Positions 7,604 through 16,193 of a DNA stretch of 64,000 nucleotides are shown piece by piece. A model generated the notes under the pieces. It was not told where the DNA came from. It saw nothing but the letters and a program-made list of their open reading frames with translations, and ran no database searches. Position numbers and translations under genes: made by a program. Source of the stretch: Mucilaginibacter sp. (GTDB taxonomy: Bacteria; Bacteroidota; Bacteroidia; Sphingobacteriales; Sphingobacteriaceae); the NCBI GenBank assembly GCA_031292485.1, contig JARLHA010000059.1, positions 1 to 64,000 of the forward strand, written 5' to 3'. Position 1 is the first letter of the stretch. Each line of letters starts with the position of its first letter.

Positions 7604-8680
7604 CTACTCACCAAATAAACTCACCTGCTTCCCGTTCCTGGGCACAAACAAATCATAATTAAAAGGCGGCATATCCCTGTCGGCTAAAAAGCGGTTGCAT
7701 GCCATTTTAAACAACTGGTGGATAGATTCGGCTACCCGCCCTTCGCCGCTCATCCGGCGCCCAAAATCACTATCGCTCAGCTTACCGTCATGGCACGATC
7801 TGATCATATTCAACACTTTTTCAGCCCTGTCCGGGAAGGCTTTGTTGATCCAGTCGGTAAAGAGTTCTCCAACGCTTCCATTCAACCTTACAATAGTGAA
7901 TCCGGCAGCCAGGGCGCCCCTGCCTGCTGCGGCTTTAATGATATTAGGGACTTCGTTGCTATTGAGCCCGGGGATGATGGGCGCGGCCATTACCCTTACC
8001 GGCACCCCTTTTTCGGATAGCTTTTCAATAACCGCCAGCCTGCCCGTGGCGGTAACGGTGCGTGGCTCCAGCTTTTGCCTTAACTGTTCATTTAACGAGG
8101 TCATGGAAACATTTACATGCACCAGATTCTGGGCGGCCAGCTCTGTAATGATATCCAGGTCGCGCAGGATCAGATTGTTTTTGGTGATGATACTTACCGG
8201 GTTGCGGTATTTTAAAAACAAGGCCAAAAGGGAGCGGGTTATTTCCAGTTTTCGCTCAACCGGTTGGTAACAATCCGTGTTCCCCGAAAGCAGGATACAA
8301 ACGGGCTTATAGTTTTTTTTATTAAAATAAGCTTCCAGTAATTCGGGCGCGTTTGGTTTGGTGATGATCTTTCGTTCAAAGTCCAGCCCGGCGCTAAAAC
8401 CGTAATATTCGTGCGTATTACGGGCATAACAATAAATGCAACCATGTTCGCAGCCCTGGTAAGGGTTAATGGAATACATGTGGCTCAGGTCCGGGCTGTT
8501 TGATTCGCTGACGATCTTTTTAGGTGTCTCTACAAACAATTGCGTAGCCGTGTTTTCGAGCATTGGCTCATCAAGGCCTTCAATATGTTCTAAAACATAT
8601 TTATTTTTTAAAAACTTGTTGTGTGTATTTACCTGCGCACCGCGCCCCTTAAAAAACTCCGCGTTTTCTTCATGTCCCAT
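7604..8680 (-). CDS. PA0069-family radical SAM protein
   Basis: A 358-residue protein of the PA0069/Rv2578c family, related to spore photoproduct lyase-like radical SAM enzymes. The [4Fe-4S] motif is GCEHGCIYCYAR with Cys77, Cys81 and Cys84 (Cx3Cx2C), preceded by the conserved INPYQG. Later motifs include LSGNTDCYQPVERKL and VRVMAAPIIPGLN, typical of the radical SAM barrel. The reaction and substrate are unknown for this family. It starts at ATG 8680, and the next gene on the same strand lies 29 bp away, so it may be the last gene of the response regulator operon or be transcribed separately. Confidence 0.88.
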   Translation of the reverse strand: MGHEENAEFFKGRGAQVNTHNKFLKNKYVLEHIEGLDEPMLENTATQLFVETPKKIVSESNSPDLSHMYSINPYQGCEHGCIYCYARNTHEYYGFSAGLDFERKIITKPNAPELLEAYFNKKNYKPVCILLSGNTDCYQPVERKLEITRSLLALFLKYRNPVSIITKNNLILRDLDIITELAAQNLVHVNVSMTSLNEQLRQKLEPRTVTATGRLAVIEKLSEKGVPVRVMAAPIIPGLNSNEVPNIIKAAAGRGALAAGFTIVRLNGSVGELFTDWINKAFPDRAEKVLNMIRSCHDGKLSDSDFGRRMSGEGRVAESIHQLFKMACNRFLADRDMPPFNYDLFVPRNGKQVSLFGE

Positions 8681-8709
8681 AAAGCAAAAATGCTAATTTA
8701 TTTAGCATA

Positions 8710-9348
8710 TTACAACTCTATCAATTTGTTTTTTATGGCATATAATACCAGCCCTACACGGCTTTTCACATGTAGTTTTTCAAAAAGCTGATCGCGGTAG
8801 CCGTCAATCGTTCTAACGCTGATGCGCATTTGGTCCGCTATTTCTTTATAGGTCAATTCAGTAGCCACTAATTTTAAAAATTCTACTTCCCTGATATTCA
8901 GTTTATCAAACTCAACCGGGTTATTGATGGAATCAACCAATAGCCTGGTAACAAATTCAGGATAATATACCTCGCCCTGTGATACTTTTTGGAGCGCCTG
9001 TTCAAATTCAATGGGCTCCGAGTCTTTAAGCAGGTAGCCCTTTACGCCAAGTTTGAGCATTGCCAGCACCTTTTCGGCATCGTCAAACATTGATAATACG
9101 ATGATCTGAATTTGGGGATACGCCGTTTTAAGCCAGCGCGCTGTATTAATGCCATTCATGCCAGGCATATTAATATCAAGCAGGATGATGTCCGGCCTGA
9201 AATCCGGTTTTATTTTACTGATCATTTCATCACCGTTCGCGGCCTCAAAAATGACAGTGTATCCGATAAAATTATTAATTAAAGATGCTATTCCGCTTCT
9301 GAAAAGGCGGTGATCGTCAACCAATGCTATTTGAATGGTCTTCATCAA
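8710..9348 (-). CDS. NarL/FixJ-type response regulator
   Basis: A 212-residue two-component response regulator. The receiver domain (residues 4-125) has the acidic pocket D11-D12, the phosphoacceptor D58 (IILLDINMPG), T/S at LSMFDD and K107-containing KGYLLKDSEP. A LuxR-type helix-turn-helix follows at 148-210 (LNIREVEFLKLVATELTYKE.., ISVRTIDGYRDQLFEKL). It overlaps the kinase gene upstream by 32 bases, so the pair is translationally coupled. The target genes cannot be told from the sequence. ATG 9345 (Met2) is an equally good start. Confidence 0.9.
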   Translation of the reverse strand: MMKTIQIALVDDHRLFRSGIASLINNFIGYTVIFEAANGDEMISKIKPDFRPDIILLDINMPGMNGINTARWLKTAYPQIQIIVLSMFDDAEKVLAMLKLGVKGYLLKDSEPIEFEQALQKVSQGEVYYPEFVTRLLVDSINNPVEFDKLNIREVEFLKLVATELTYKEIADQMRISVRTIDGYRDQLFEKLHVKSRVGLVLYAIKNKLIEL

Positions 9349-10141
9349 TATATAACTGTTGTTGTAAAGGGTTTAGGCTAACTTTAATAACGCACCCTTT
9401 TCCCGGGGCACTATTTATTTTTGCTATTGCCCCTATAAGTGCTGCCCTGTTCTCCATGTTTCTCAAACCTGCTCCGTCGCCTTTTCCAGACACTTCATCC
9501 GAAAAACCTATGCCGTCGTCTTCGAGGGTTAAATTAAACAATTCGGGGTAATATTGCAAACTGATTTTAAAATGAGTGGCTCCGGCATGCTTAAGCATAT
9601 TGTTAACCGCTTCCTGGAAAATACGAAAAAGAACCAGTTCGCGCTGTTCACCCAAACCGGCCATTTCACCATCGGTCGTAATTTCAGCCTTTACGATCCC
9701 GCTTTTATTCAGCCGGTTAACTTCCATTTCAATGGTTTTCAGCAACCCGAGTTTGGTAATGTGTTCAAAACTAAGGCTTTTTGAAAGGTCCTTCAGATCA
9801 TTGATGGCCTGGGCTATTAAATCACGGCTCTCATTTATTTTTATTTGCTTTTGCTTGTCATCGGCAATGCCGATCATGGCCAGGTCCAGCTTAACAAATG
9901 ACAATACCTGGGTAATATTATCATGAATTTCACGGCTTACGTGGTTAAGTGTTTGTTCCTGCATCTCGATCCTTGCTTTTAGCACTTCCTGCCGAAAGAT
10001 GGATTGAAGATGTTCTTGTTCCTGCTGGTTTTTTAACTGCCTGTTGCGGTATAAAACAATAAAATAAATTATAAAGCCGGCTATGCTTGCAAACAATGCA
10101 GCTGTTGACAATACTAATATGGGAATACTTCCGTCAGGCAT
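9317..10141 (-). CDS. Sensor histidine kinase, HisKA_3/NarX-like
   Basis: A 274-residue kinase with a single N-terminal membrane helix (residues 7-30), a short coiled coil (33-65), a HisKA_3 dimerisation domain with phosphoacceptor His73 in SREIHDNITQVLSFVKLDL, and a HATPase domain (about 150-265: QEAVNNMLKHAGA N box, EDDGIGF G1, GDGAGLRNMENR G2). There is no extracytoplasmic sensor domain, so input probably comes from the polytopic membrane protein encoded just upstream, whose gene overlaps by 8 bases (ATGCCTGA). The product should phosphorylate the overlapping response regulator. Confidence 0.9.
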   Translation of the reverse strand: MPDGSIPILVLSTAALFASIAGFIIYFIVLYRNRQLKNQQEQEHLQSIFRQEVLKARIEMQEQTLNHVSREIHDNITQVLSFVKLDLAMIGIADDKQKQIKINESRDLIAQAINDLKDLSKSLSFEHITKLGLLKTIEMEVNRLNKSGIVKAEITTDGEMAGLGEQRELVLFRIFQEAVNNMLKHAGATHFKISLQYYPELFNLTLEDDGIGFSDEVSGKGDGAGLRNMENRAALIGAIAKINSAPGKGCVIKVSLNPLQQQLYIDEDHSNSIG

Positions 10142-10784
10142 AAGTTGTTAACATTTCTTTATTATCAGTTAAAAGTGAAACACCGATAAAAACATGAAAC
10201 AGGTATAATGAGAAATACCAAAAGTAATACAATGAATAGTCATTAATATGATGAGCAACATAATAATTTGCCAGGCCTAAATTTAAAAACATCGTTGTTG
10301 CATAAATAAACATTGCTGTATTATACCAAAAGACACCTTGTTTAACAATGTTAACTTTTGATGGATATAACAACATTTGTTTAAATAACAACAATGAAAA
10401 AATGGCAAATAATATTTGGGTAGGCAGGTAAATATTTGTAGGAAACACCTTTAAAAAAGGCTGCAAAAAAATGGCATTAATGATAAAAAAAACAAAGAGG
10501 ATCACGATAGACGCGAAGATGACTTTTTTGATGGCCTTATTTTTGAAAAGATAAAAATAGATTAATGCATAAATAACATATTCAGTTATGCTCTCCGTTT
10601 GAAGAATGGGTGCATTGTTTTTATACCTGAACGAAAAAACTTTGGCTAGTATATTAAAAAAAAACACGATTAAAACGGAACATGATAATATTTTAAAAGG
10701 CAGCGTTAACTTTTTATAACGCATAATACCGACACCCGAAACTATTAAGAGCAGCAGCCAATAGAAAAATTCAATAATTGACAT
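10134..10784 (-). CDS. Polytopic membrane protein, putative sensor partner of the histidine kinase
   Basis: A 216-residue protein with seven or eight hydrophobic helices and no recognised domain. It is rich in aromatic residues (FYWLLLLIV, IYALIYFYLF, YYFWYFSLYLFHVF). It is the first gene of a three-gene operon and overlaps the kinase gene by 8 bases. Because the kinase has only one membrane helix and no sensor domain, this protein may sense a membrane-related signal and pass it on; that is inference from the gene order. Base composition is more AT-rich than in the neighbours, in part because of the hydrophobic codons. Confidence 0.7.
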   Translation of the reverse strand: MSIIEFFYWLLLLIVSGVGIMRYKKLTLPFKILSCSVLIVFFFNILAKVFSFRYKNNAPILQTESITEYVIYALIYFYLFKNKAIKKVIFASIVILFVFFIINAIFLQPFLKVFPTNIYLPTQILFAIFSLLLFKQMLLYPSKVNIVKQGVFWYNTAMFIYATTMFLNLGLANYYVAHHINDYSLYYFWYFSLYLFHVFIGVSLLTDNKEMLTTYA

Positions 10785-10856
10785 TTAAAAGTATTATAAA
10801 GCCTATTAGTTTAAATTTATAATTAAATAATGTTATTAAAATAAATGCGATAAAAT

Positions 10857-11057
10857 GAGGCTGTCTCAAAAGCTTCTCCAGGTAAAAAGTAGCCAAATTA
10901 TATTTTGAAACTTTAGGCCTTTGTGACCATAGTGTACTTTCTTCGTGTACTTAGTGGTAAAAAACAAACCACTAAGGGCACAAAGAATTCACTAAGAACA
11001 CTGAGTCCAAATTTTATTTCGTTTACTTTTCAGTTCATACACTTTTGAGACACCCTC
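10857..11057. mobile_element. 201-bp MITE-like element with 16-bp terminal inverted repeats
   Basis: The ends are GAGGCTGTCTCAAAAG (10857-10872) and, inverted at 11042-11057, GAGGGTGTCTCAAAAG: 15 of 16 positions match. Inside, a second inverted repeat pairs CTTAGTGGT (10950-10958) with ACCACTAAG (10968-10976), and the outer halves are also roughly complementary. No coding capacity is seen. Terminal repeats starting GAGG-TGTCTCAAAA are like those of some insertion sequences, so this may be a non-autonomous derivative. No convincing target-site duplication was found. It fills most of the 338-bp gene-free stretch 10785-11122. Confidence 0.65.
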
Positions 11058-11122
11058 ATTCTTTATTGATCTTGTACGTTTTTTTTTAAAGAATAACGTC
11101 GCCGCTAAACAAATTACCAAAA

Positions 11123-11476
11123 CTAACATATATCAGTACACCATGGTGGGCAAGGTGGCGGGCCGCCGCAAATGTCTCCTGTATTTATATAAGGAGTTTG
11201 CGCATCAGGGTCGGTATTTAGTTCGGCTCCGCTGTATAGCAACGTAAAATAATTGCCGGGCTGGCCAGCAAAATCAGGATGTTTTGCTAAATTGATACTT
11301 ATACCTACAACATTGGGATTAGTTAGCAGGGCCTCTAAACTCTCCCTGTCGATGAAAAAACCATTCAGTAATTGATCAGCCGGCGTTAGCAAACCCGGCC
11401 CGTCATCTGATGCGTTTTGTTGTTGGTACTCCTGTATCAGACTCTTAGCTGAACCAGAATCAATAATTGTTGCCAT
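11123..11476 (-). CDS. Hypothetical small protein with a Cys/Pro-rich C terminus
   Basis: A 117-residue protein that I do not recognise. There is no signal peptide or membrane helix. The first 85 residues look like a small folded domain (GFFIDRESLEALLTNPNVVG, then ISINLAKHPDFAGQPGNYFT). The last 15 residues carry four cysteines in a CX5CX3CX3C arrangement (C103, C109, C113, C117) with PPP and PPW, ending in the final Cys. That tail could bind a metal or form disulfides. It is transcribed alone, with the MITE-like element downstream and a divergent phosphoesterase gene 132 bp upstream. Confidence 0.6.
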   Translation of the reverse strand: MATIIDSGSAKSLIQEYQQQNASDDGPGLLTPADQLLNGFFIDRESLEALLTNPNVVGISINLAKHPDFAGQPGNYFTLLYSGAELNTDPDAQTPYINTGDICGGPPPCPPWCTDIC

Positions 11477-11608
11477 AGTTAATTTGATTAGGGATGAATT
11501 GAATTAATTATCCCAATAATACAATATAACCACGTAAATCTCACCCCGTGTTTTAACGGTATTTTACACCGTTAAAACACATTTTTTAAATCTGTATGTT
11601 TGATAACT

Positions 11609-12703
11609 ATGCGCCGCTTTTTTCAAAAAACATTAAAAAAACCTCTTATCGGTCTGGCCGGTAAATTTTCATCCCGCCCTGATCAAAAAAGAGTGGATAA
11701 GGCCCTTAGTGCGCTTCACGAAGAAATTGGCAGCGGCGCAAATAAAAATGGAATCACTATACCCTTTAATACAGATACTGACAGGTTTATTATTTTTTCG
11801 GACCAGCATAAAGGCGCAAGGGACGGCGCTGATATTTTCGCCAGGGGAGAAAAAAATTACCTGGCAGCATTAGCTTACTATTTGGATAACCAGTTTTTCT
11901 ATATCAACCTGGGCGACAGTGAAGAGCTTTGGGAAAACACTTTCATCACCGTAAAAAAGCACAACAAGGCAACCTTTGAGGCTGAAGCGCTGTTTTTAAA
12001 AAAGAAGCTATTTATAAAAATATTTGGCAACCATGACTTGTATTGGGATAATGCCCCCCTGGCTACCGCCAGTCTTGGCACCATTTATCACCAACCCGTG
12101 GATATTCATGAAGGCGTTATCCTTAAAACCGCCATTAATGAGCATCCATTACAAATATATATGACCCACGGTCACCAGGGTGATCTGCAAAGTGATGGTA
12201 ACTGGTTCAGCAAATGGTTTGTTTCGAATGTTTGGGGGCCCTTTCAATCCTATTTAAGGATAAATCCAAATACACCGTCAACTAACGACGAGATGAAAAC
12301 ACTGCACAACAAGATGATGTACCAATGGAGTTCGAAACATCAAAACATGCTGCTGATCACCGGGCATACCCACCAGCCGGTTTTTAAATCGTTAACGCAC
12401 CTTGAGTTATTATATGAAAAGTTTGAGGACGCAAAAAGAGCAAATGACCATCAGGCGGCTGACCAAATAAAAAAGCAAATAATTAACAGAGAAAACCGTG
12501 GCGATAAAATGCCCGATTTTAAAGGCTACCTGGATACTTATTTTAACACCGGCTGCTGCTGTTTTGATGACGGCGATATAACAGGCATTGAAATTGCCAA
12601 TGGCTGCATCAGGCTTATAAAATGGGCGTATGGACCACAAAAAGAAAGCACACGCTTAGTTTTGGACGAAAGTAAGCTGGCCGATCTGAAACTGAATTTG
12701 TAG
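11609..12703 (+). CDS. Calcineurin-like metallophosphoesterase
   Basis: A 364-residue phosphoesterase with motifs of the dinuclear metal site in order: SDQHKGA (D/H), NLGDSEELWE (GD), FGNHDLYWDN (GNHD), MTHGHQGD and ITGHTHQPVF (GHxH). It resembles UDP-2,3-diacylglucosamine or serine/threonine phosphatase-like enzymes of the large metallophosphoesterase fold, but an extra Trp/Phe-rich insertion near residues 195-240 and the cysteine patch TGCCCFDDGD near 322 give no clear subfamily. The substrate is unknown. The start is ATG 11609; a TTG three codons upstream is open but less likely. It appears monocistronic. Confidence 0.85.
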   Translation: MRRFFQKTLKKPLIGLAGKFSSRPDQKRVDKALSALHEEIGSGANKNGITIPFNTDTDRFIIFSDQHKGARDGADIFARGEKNYLAALAYYLDNQFFYINLGDSEELWENTFITVKKHNKATFEAEALFLKKKLFIKIFGNHDLYWDNAPLATASLGTIYHQPVDIHEGVILKTAINEHPLQIYMTHGHQGDLQSDGNWFSKWFVSNVWGPFQSYLRINPNTPSTNDEMKTLHNKMMYQWSSKHQNMLLITGHTHQPVFKSLTHLELLYEKFEDAKRANDHQAADQIKKQIINRENRGDKMPDFKGYLDTYFNTGCCCFDDGDITGIEIANGCIRLIKWAYGPQKESTRLVLDESKLADLKLNL

Positions 12704-12753
12704 AGACGTAAACATTTTGCGCCTGGTTACGGGGTATAAAACTTCGCGCCCGC

Positions 12754-13392
12754 CTACCCGTCTAAAAGGAAAACGAATAATTCCCTGGGGCCATGGGCTC
12801 CCAATACCAGGGTTTTTTCGATGTCGGCAGTGCGGCTGGGTCCGGTAACGGTGGTGATCATAGAAGGCAAATTATTGCCGTATTTGGTTTTAATTTGTTT
12901 AAACCCATCCTTCAGGTCCAACACCAACTGCGAGGTATAGGCCAGTACAATATGTACAGGCGGATAAATACTCAAACGGCGGCCCGCCATCCCCGCATTT
13001 GACAATATAATACTGCCATTGCGGGCAACCAGGTTTTCGCAAAGGGTAAAACCAACCTCGGCTTGTTCAAAGTCTTTATCTGTTTCAAAAAAGGGGTATT
13101 CAAAGCGGGTTAAAATTTCCTGGAGTGCAGGTTCCCAGCAATATATTTTATGCCAGTTACGTTCTTCGGCTAGCTCCAGTAAGCTTTCGATAAACTGCAC
13201 TTCATCCTCGCAAAAAACAAACTGTCCTGATACTGCGGTAAATTGCTCGGCAAAAACCACCTCGAGCATCTCCTCATTCCGGGGGTAATGGGGCTGGTCT
13301 TCCAGGTTGGGATATGGGTTCTCCCTTTTTTCAAGAAGCGCCTTCCTGATCTTCTTCAGAAGTTTTTCTTTCGATGTGGTGATGTCCCTCAT
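12754..13392 (-). CDS. LUD-domain protein (LutC/YkgG-like)
   Basis: A 212-residue protein with a LUD domain (residues 60-210), the fold of the LutC subunit of the LutABC lactate oxidation complex. Conserved stretches are VGFTLCENLVARNGSIILS, AGRRLSIYPPVHIVLAYTSQLV and the C-terminal TGPSRTADIEKTLVLGAHGPREL. No lutA or lutB lies nearby, so a role in lactate use is uncertain. Its stop side faces the phosphoesterase, and it lies downstream of ftsH with a 108-bp gap that contains hairpins built from the repeated words AAAGCTTTTAGCTTT and CTTTCAGC. Confidence 0.88.
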   Translation of the reverse strand: MRDITTSKEKLLKKIRKALLEKRENPYPNLEDQPHYPRNEEMLEVVFAEQFTAVSGQFVFCEDEVQFIESLLELAEERNWHKIYCWEPALQEILTRFEYPFFETDKDFEQAEVGFTLCENLVARNGSIILSNAGMAGRRLSIYPPVHIVLAYTSQLVLDLKDGFKQIKTKYGNNLPSMITTVTGPSRTADIEKTLVLGAHGPRELFVFLLDG

Positions 13393-13500
13393 TTTTATAG
13401 CTAAAGGCTAAAAGCATAAAGCTGAAAGCCAAGAGATCAAACTAAAAAGCTTTTAGCTTTGGTCTTTCAGCTTTCAGCTAAAAATAGGCTTTCAGCAAAA

Positions 13501-15603
13501 TTATTCCTTACCGGAACCTGCTTCTTTTTCAGCTGCTGTATTTTCAACAACACCTTGTGGTTCCAACCCCGAAGGTACCGGTTCAACTACTGCGTCAGGT
13601 CCGTTTACAAATTTATCATAAGCCGTGCGGTGTTCAAACGGACGTTTCCCTAAAATTTCTTCCAGGTCCGATTGGAACAATACTTCCTTCTCCAATAATT
13701 TCATCGCCACCTTTTCAAGACCCTCACGGTGAGCGTTTATCAATTCTTTTGTTTTCTGGTAAACTACATCCACTAAATTACGAACCTCGGCATCAATCAG
13801 TTCAGCGGTTGTGTCCGAATAGGGCTTGTTAAACTGGTGTTCGCCCTGTGGGTCGTAAAAGGATACGTTACCCACCTTATCGTTCATACCATATATTTTC
13901 ACCATACCATAAGCCAGGCGGGTAATACGCTCCAGATCACTTAGTGCGCCGGTTGTTATTTTTCCGAAAACAATGTCTTCGGCTACACGGCCACCCATTG
14001 ACAGGATCATATCGTCGATGAGCTCATCCTTGGCAACTAAAAATCTTTCATTAGGCAAATATTGGGCATACCCTAAAGCAGCAACCCCGCGTGGCACAAT
14101 AGACACTTTAACCAGGGGATCGGTGTGCTCCAAAAACCAACCCGCAATGGCGTGGCCTGCTTCATGGTAAGCAACGATGCGTTTTTCTTCAGGTGAGATT
14201 AGTGTGTTCTTTTTCTCAAGTCCTCCGATCACCCGATCTATCGCATCCTGGAAATCTTTCATATCAACTTCTTCCTTGTTTTTACGGGCGGCAATCAAAG
14301 CAGCTTCGTTACAAACGTTGGCAATTTCAGCGCCCGCAAAACCCGGTGTTTGTGCCGATAGTTTTTTCGGGTCAACCCCTTCAGCAAGTTTAATTGGTTT
14401 TAAGTGCACTTTAAAGATCTGCTCGCGGCCAATCAGGTCGGGTTTATCGATTGATACCTGCCTGTCGAAACGTCCCGGGCGCAATAACGCGGTATCGAGT
14501 ACATCCGGGCGGTTAGTTGCCGCAAGGATAATAATGCCCGAATCTGTTCCGAAACCATCCATCTCAACCAGTAACTGGTTCAGCGTGTTTTCGCGTTCGT
14601 CATTACCGCCCACAATATTGTTTTTGCCACGGGCACGGCCAATGGCGTCAATTTCATCGATAAATATAATACAAGGCGCTTTATCCTTTGCCTGGCGGAA
14701 TAAATCGCGGACACGGGATGCACCCACACCCACAAACATTTCCACAAAGTCAGATCCCGACAGCGAGAAAAAGGGAACGTGCGCTTCACCAGCCACAGCC
14801 TTGGCAAGCAAGGTTTTACCGGTACCCGGCGCGCCGATTAACAGCGCACCCTTTGGTATCTTGCCACCCAGATTGGTGTATTTTTTTGGATTTTTAAGGA
14901 AATCCACAATTTCCATTACTTCCTGTTTGGCCTCTTCCAAACCGGCCACATCATTAAAGGTAACTGAAACCTGCGCTTCTTTGTCAAAAAGCGTAGCTTT
15001 TGATTTGCCTATATTGAAAATCTGGCCGCCCGGGCCACCGCCAGCTCCGCCTGACATGCGGCGCATAATAAACAGCCATACTGCTACCAGTAATACCGCC
15101 ATTATAATGCATTGAACAAACCAGTTTGATAACAGGCTCTCATGCGCAGGCTCAAGTGATACGGATATTTTTTGCCCGTCAGGCACACCTGCCTGGGCAT
15201 CGTTTATTTCTTTTGTTAAGCCATCAAATGATCCGGCGGTAAAAACGTACTGAGGCGTCGGCTCATCACCGGTAAAACTCAAATTATCCTTATCTTTTTT
15301 GGCATCAAAATACTCCGGCTTATTTACACTTGCTTTTTTCAGGAACACTTCGGCCATTATAAGGTCGCCGCTGCGGTAGGCCGTTACATGGTCAACATCC
15401 TGCTTTTTCAGCATTTGTTCTGAGAAACGCTGAAAAGTGATCGGTTTAAAAGTGTTTCCGTTCAACAACGTTGCTACTCCGAGTAAAACCACCACAATGA
15501 TTACATAAAACCACATAATATTGGGTTTTGGTGGTTTTGGCGTTATTTTTTTATTAGGTATTTTCCGTATGGGTTTTGGTTTTTCCAATTTATTATCTTT
15601 CAT
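13501..15603 (-). CDS. ftsH: ATP-dependent zinc metalloprotease FtsH
   Basis: A 700-residue membrane-anchored AAA protease that degrades misassembled membrane proteins and selected cytoplasmic regulators. Two membrane helices (about 29-47 and 161-180) flank a periplasmic domain; the AAA module has Walker A GAPGTGKT (257-264), Walker B IIFIDEID (312-319) and the second region of homology ending RPGRFDRQ. The zinc site HEAGH (480-484) lies in the M41 peptidase domain. The N terminus is Lys/Pro-rich and the last 35 residues are a variable tail, so the protein is complete. The start ATG at 15603 is preceded by a T-rich stretch. rsfS lies upstream on the same strand at 168 bp. Confidence 0.97.
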   Translation of the reverse strand: MKDNKLEKPKPIRKIPNKKITPKPPKPNIMWFYVIIVVVLLGVATLLNGNTFKPITFQRFSEQMLKKQDVDHVTAYRSGDLIMAEVFLKKASVNKPEYFDAKKDKDNLSFTGDEPTPQYVFTAGSFDGLTKEINDAQAGVPDGQKISVSLEPAHESLLSNWFVQCIIMAVLLVAVWLFIMRRMSGGAGGGPGGQIFNIGKSKATLFDKEAQVSVTFNDVAGLEEAKQEVMEIVDFLKNPKKYTNLGGKIPKGALLIGAPGTGKTLLAKAVAGEAHVPFFSLSGSDFVEMFVGVGASRVRDLFRQAKDKAPCIIFIDEIDAIGRARGKNNIVGGNDERENTLNQLLVEMDGFGTDSGIIILAATNRPDVLDTALLRPGRFDRQVSIDKPDLIGREQIFKVHLKPIKLAEGVDPKKLSAQTPGFAGAEIANVCNEAALIAARKNKEEVDMKDFQDAIDRVIGGLEKKNTLISPEEKRIVAYHEAGHAIAGWFLEHTDPLVKVSIVPRGVAALGYAQYLPNERFLVAKDELIDDMILSMGGRVAEDIVFGKITTGALSDLERITRLAYGMVKIYGMNDKVGNVSFYDPQGEHQFNKPYSDTTAELIDAEVRNLVDVVYQKTKELINAHREGLEKVAMKLLEKEVLFQSDLEEILGKRPFEHRTAYDKFVNGPDAVVEPVPSGLEPQGVVENTAAEKEAGSGKE

Positions 15604-15771
15604 TACAGTTTTTTATTTTTTTTCAGCAAATGAAGCTATCATAAGCAAATATTTGTTTTTTGCTGCTTACGAAGGGTTCATTTCTTTACCAGTTCAAACT
15701 TACACTCTTTACTTTAATTAATATTCGAATGGTTGTGAACATTGACGCATATTAAACATATTTGTTACGCA

Positions 15772-16149
15772 TTAAGCGCTTTTATACATTTTAATCTCTG
15801 CATCGCCCCACAAATCTTCCATGCCATAATATTCACGTTTATCCGTTCTGAAAACGTGAACCACAACATCTACATAATCCAGCAGTATCCATTCGCCAAA
15901 CTGCAGGCCCTCCTTTTTATAGGGTTCCTGTTGGGTGGCCTTAAAAATCTCTTCCTCAACACTATTTGCTATAGCTTTTACTTGCGTGGCAGATTCGGCA
16001 TGACATATTACGAAGTAATCGGCAACCGAACTAAATATATTACGAAGGTCTAACCTGATAATATCGTTTCCTTTTTTTTCCTGAATACCATGTATGGCTA
16101 ACTCGGAAATATAAGCAGATTCACTTAACACTTTGTTTTTTACCATCAA
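15772..16149 (-). CDS. rsfS: Ribosomal silencing factor RsfS
   Basis: A 125-residue RsfS/Iojap-family protein. It binds ribosomal protein uL14 on the large subunit and blocks subunit joining under starvation. Family motifs are DIIRLDLRNIFSSVADYFVI, AIANSVEEEI, EGLQFGEWILLDYVDVVVHVF and YYGMEDLWGDAEI. Met1 and Met2 are both possible starts. It is divergent from birA, with 44 bp or fewer between the two starts, so the promoters must overlap. In Bacteroidota rsfS is commonly found next to ftsH, as here. Confidence 0.95.
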   Translation of the reverse strand: MMVKNKVLSESAYISELAIHGIQEKKGNDIIRLDLRNIFSSVADYFVICHAESATQVKAIANSVEEEIFKATQQEPYKKEGLQFGEWILLDYVDVVVHVFRTDKREYYGMEDLWGDAEIKMYKSA

Positions 16150-16193
16150 AAAGAATTAGTTTTGAACGATTGTGGTTTCTAATTTATTATACA

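Noticed and set aside
14177..15115. 312-codon frame antisense to ftsH
   Set aside because: The opposite strand is a complete ftsH with all motifs, and this frame is Ser/Pro-rich shadow sequence.
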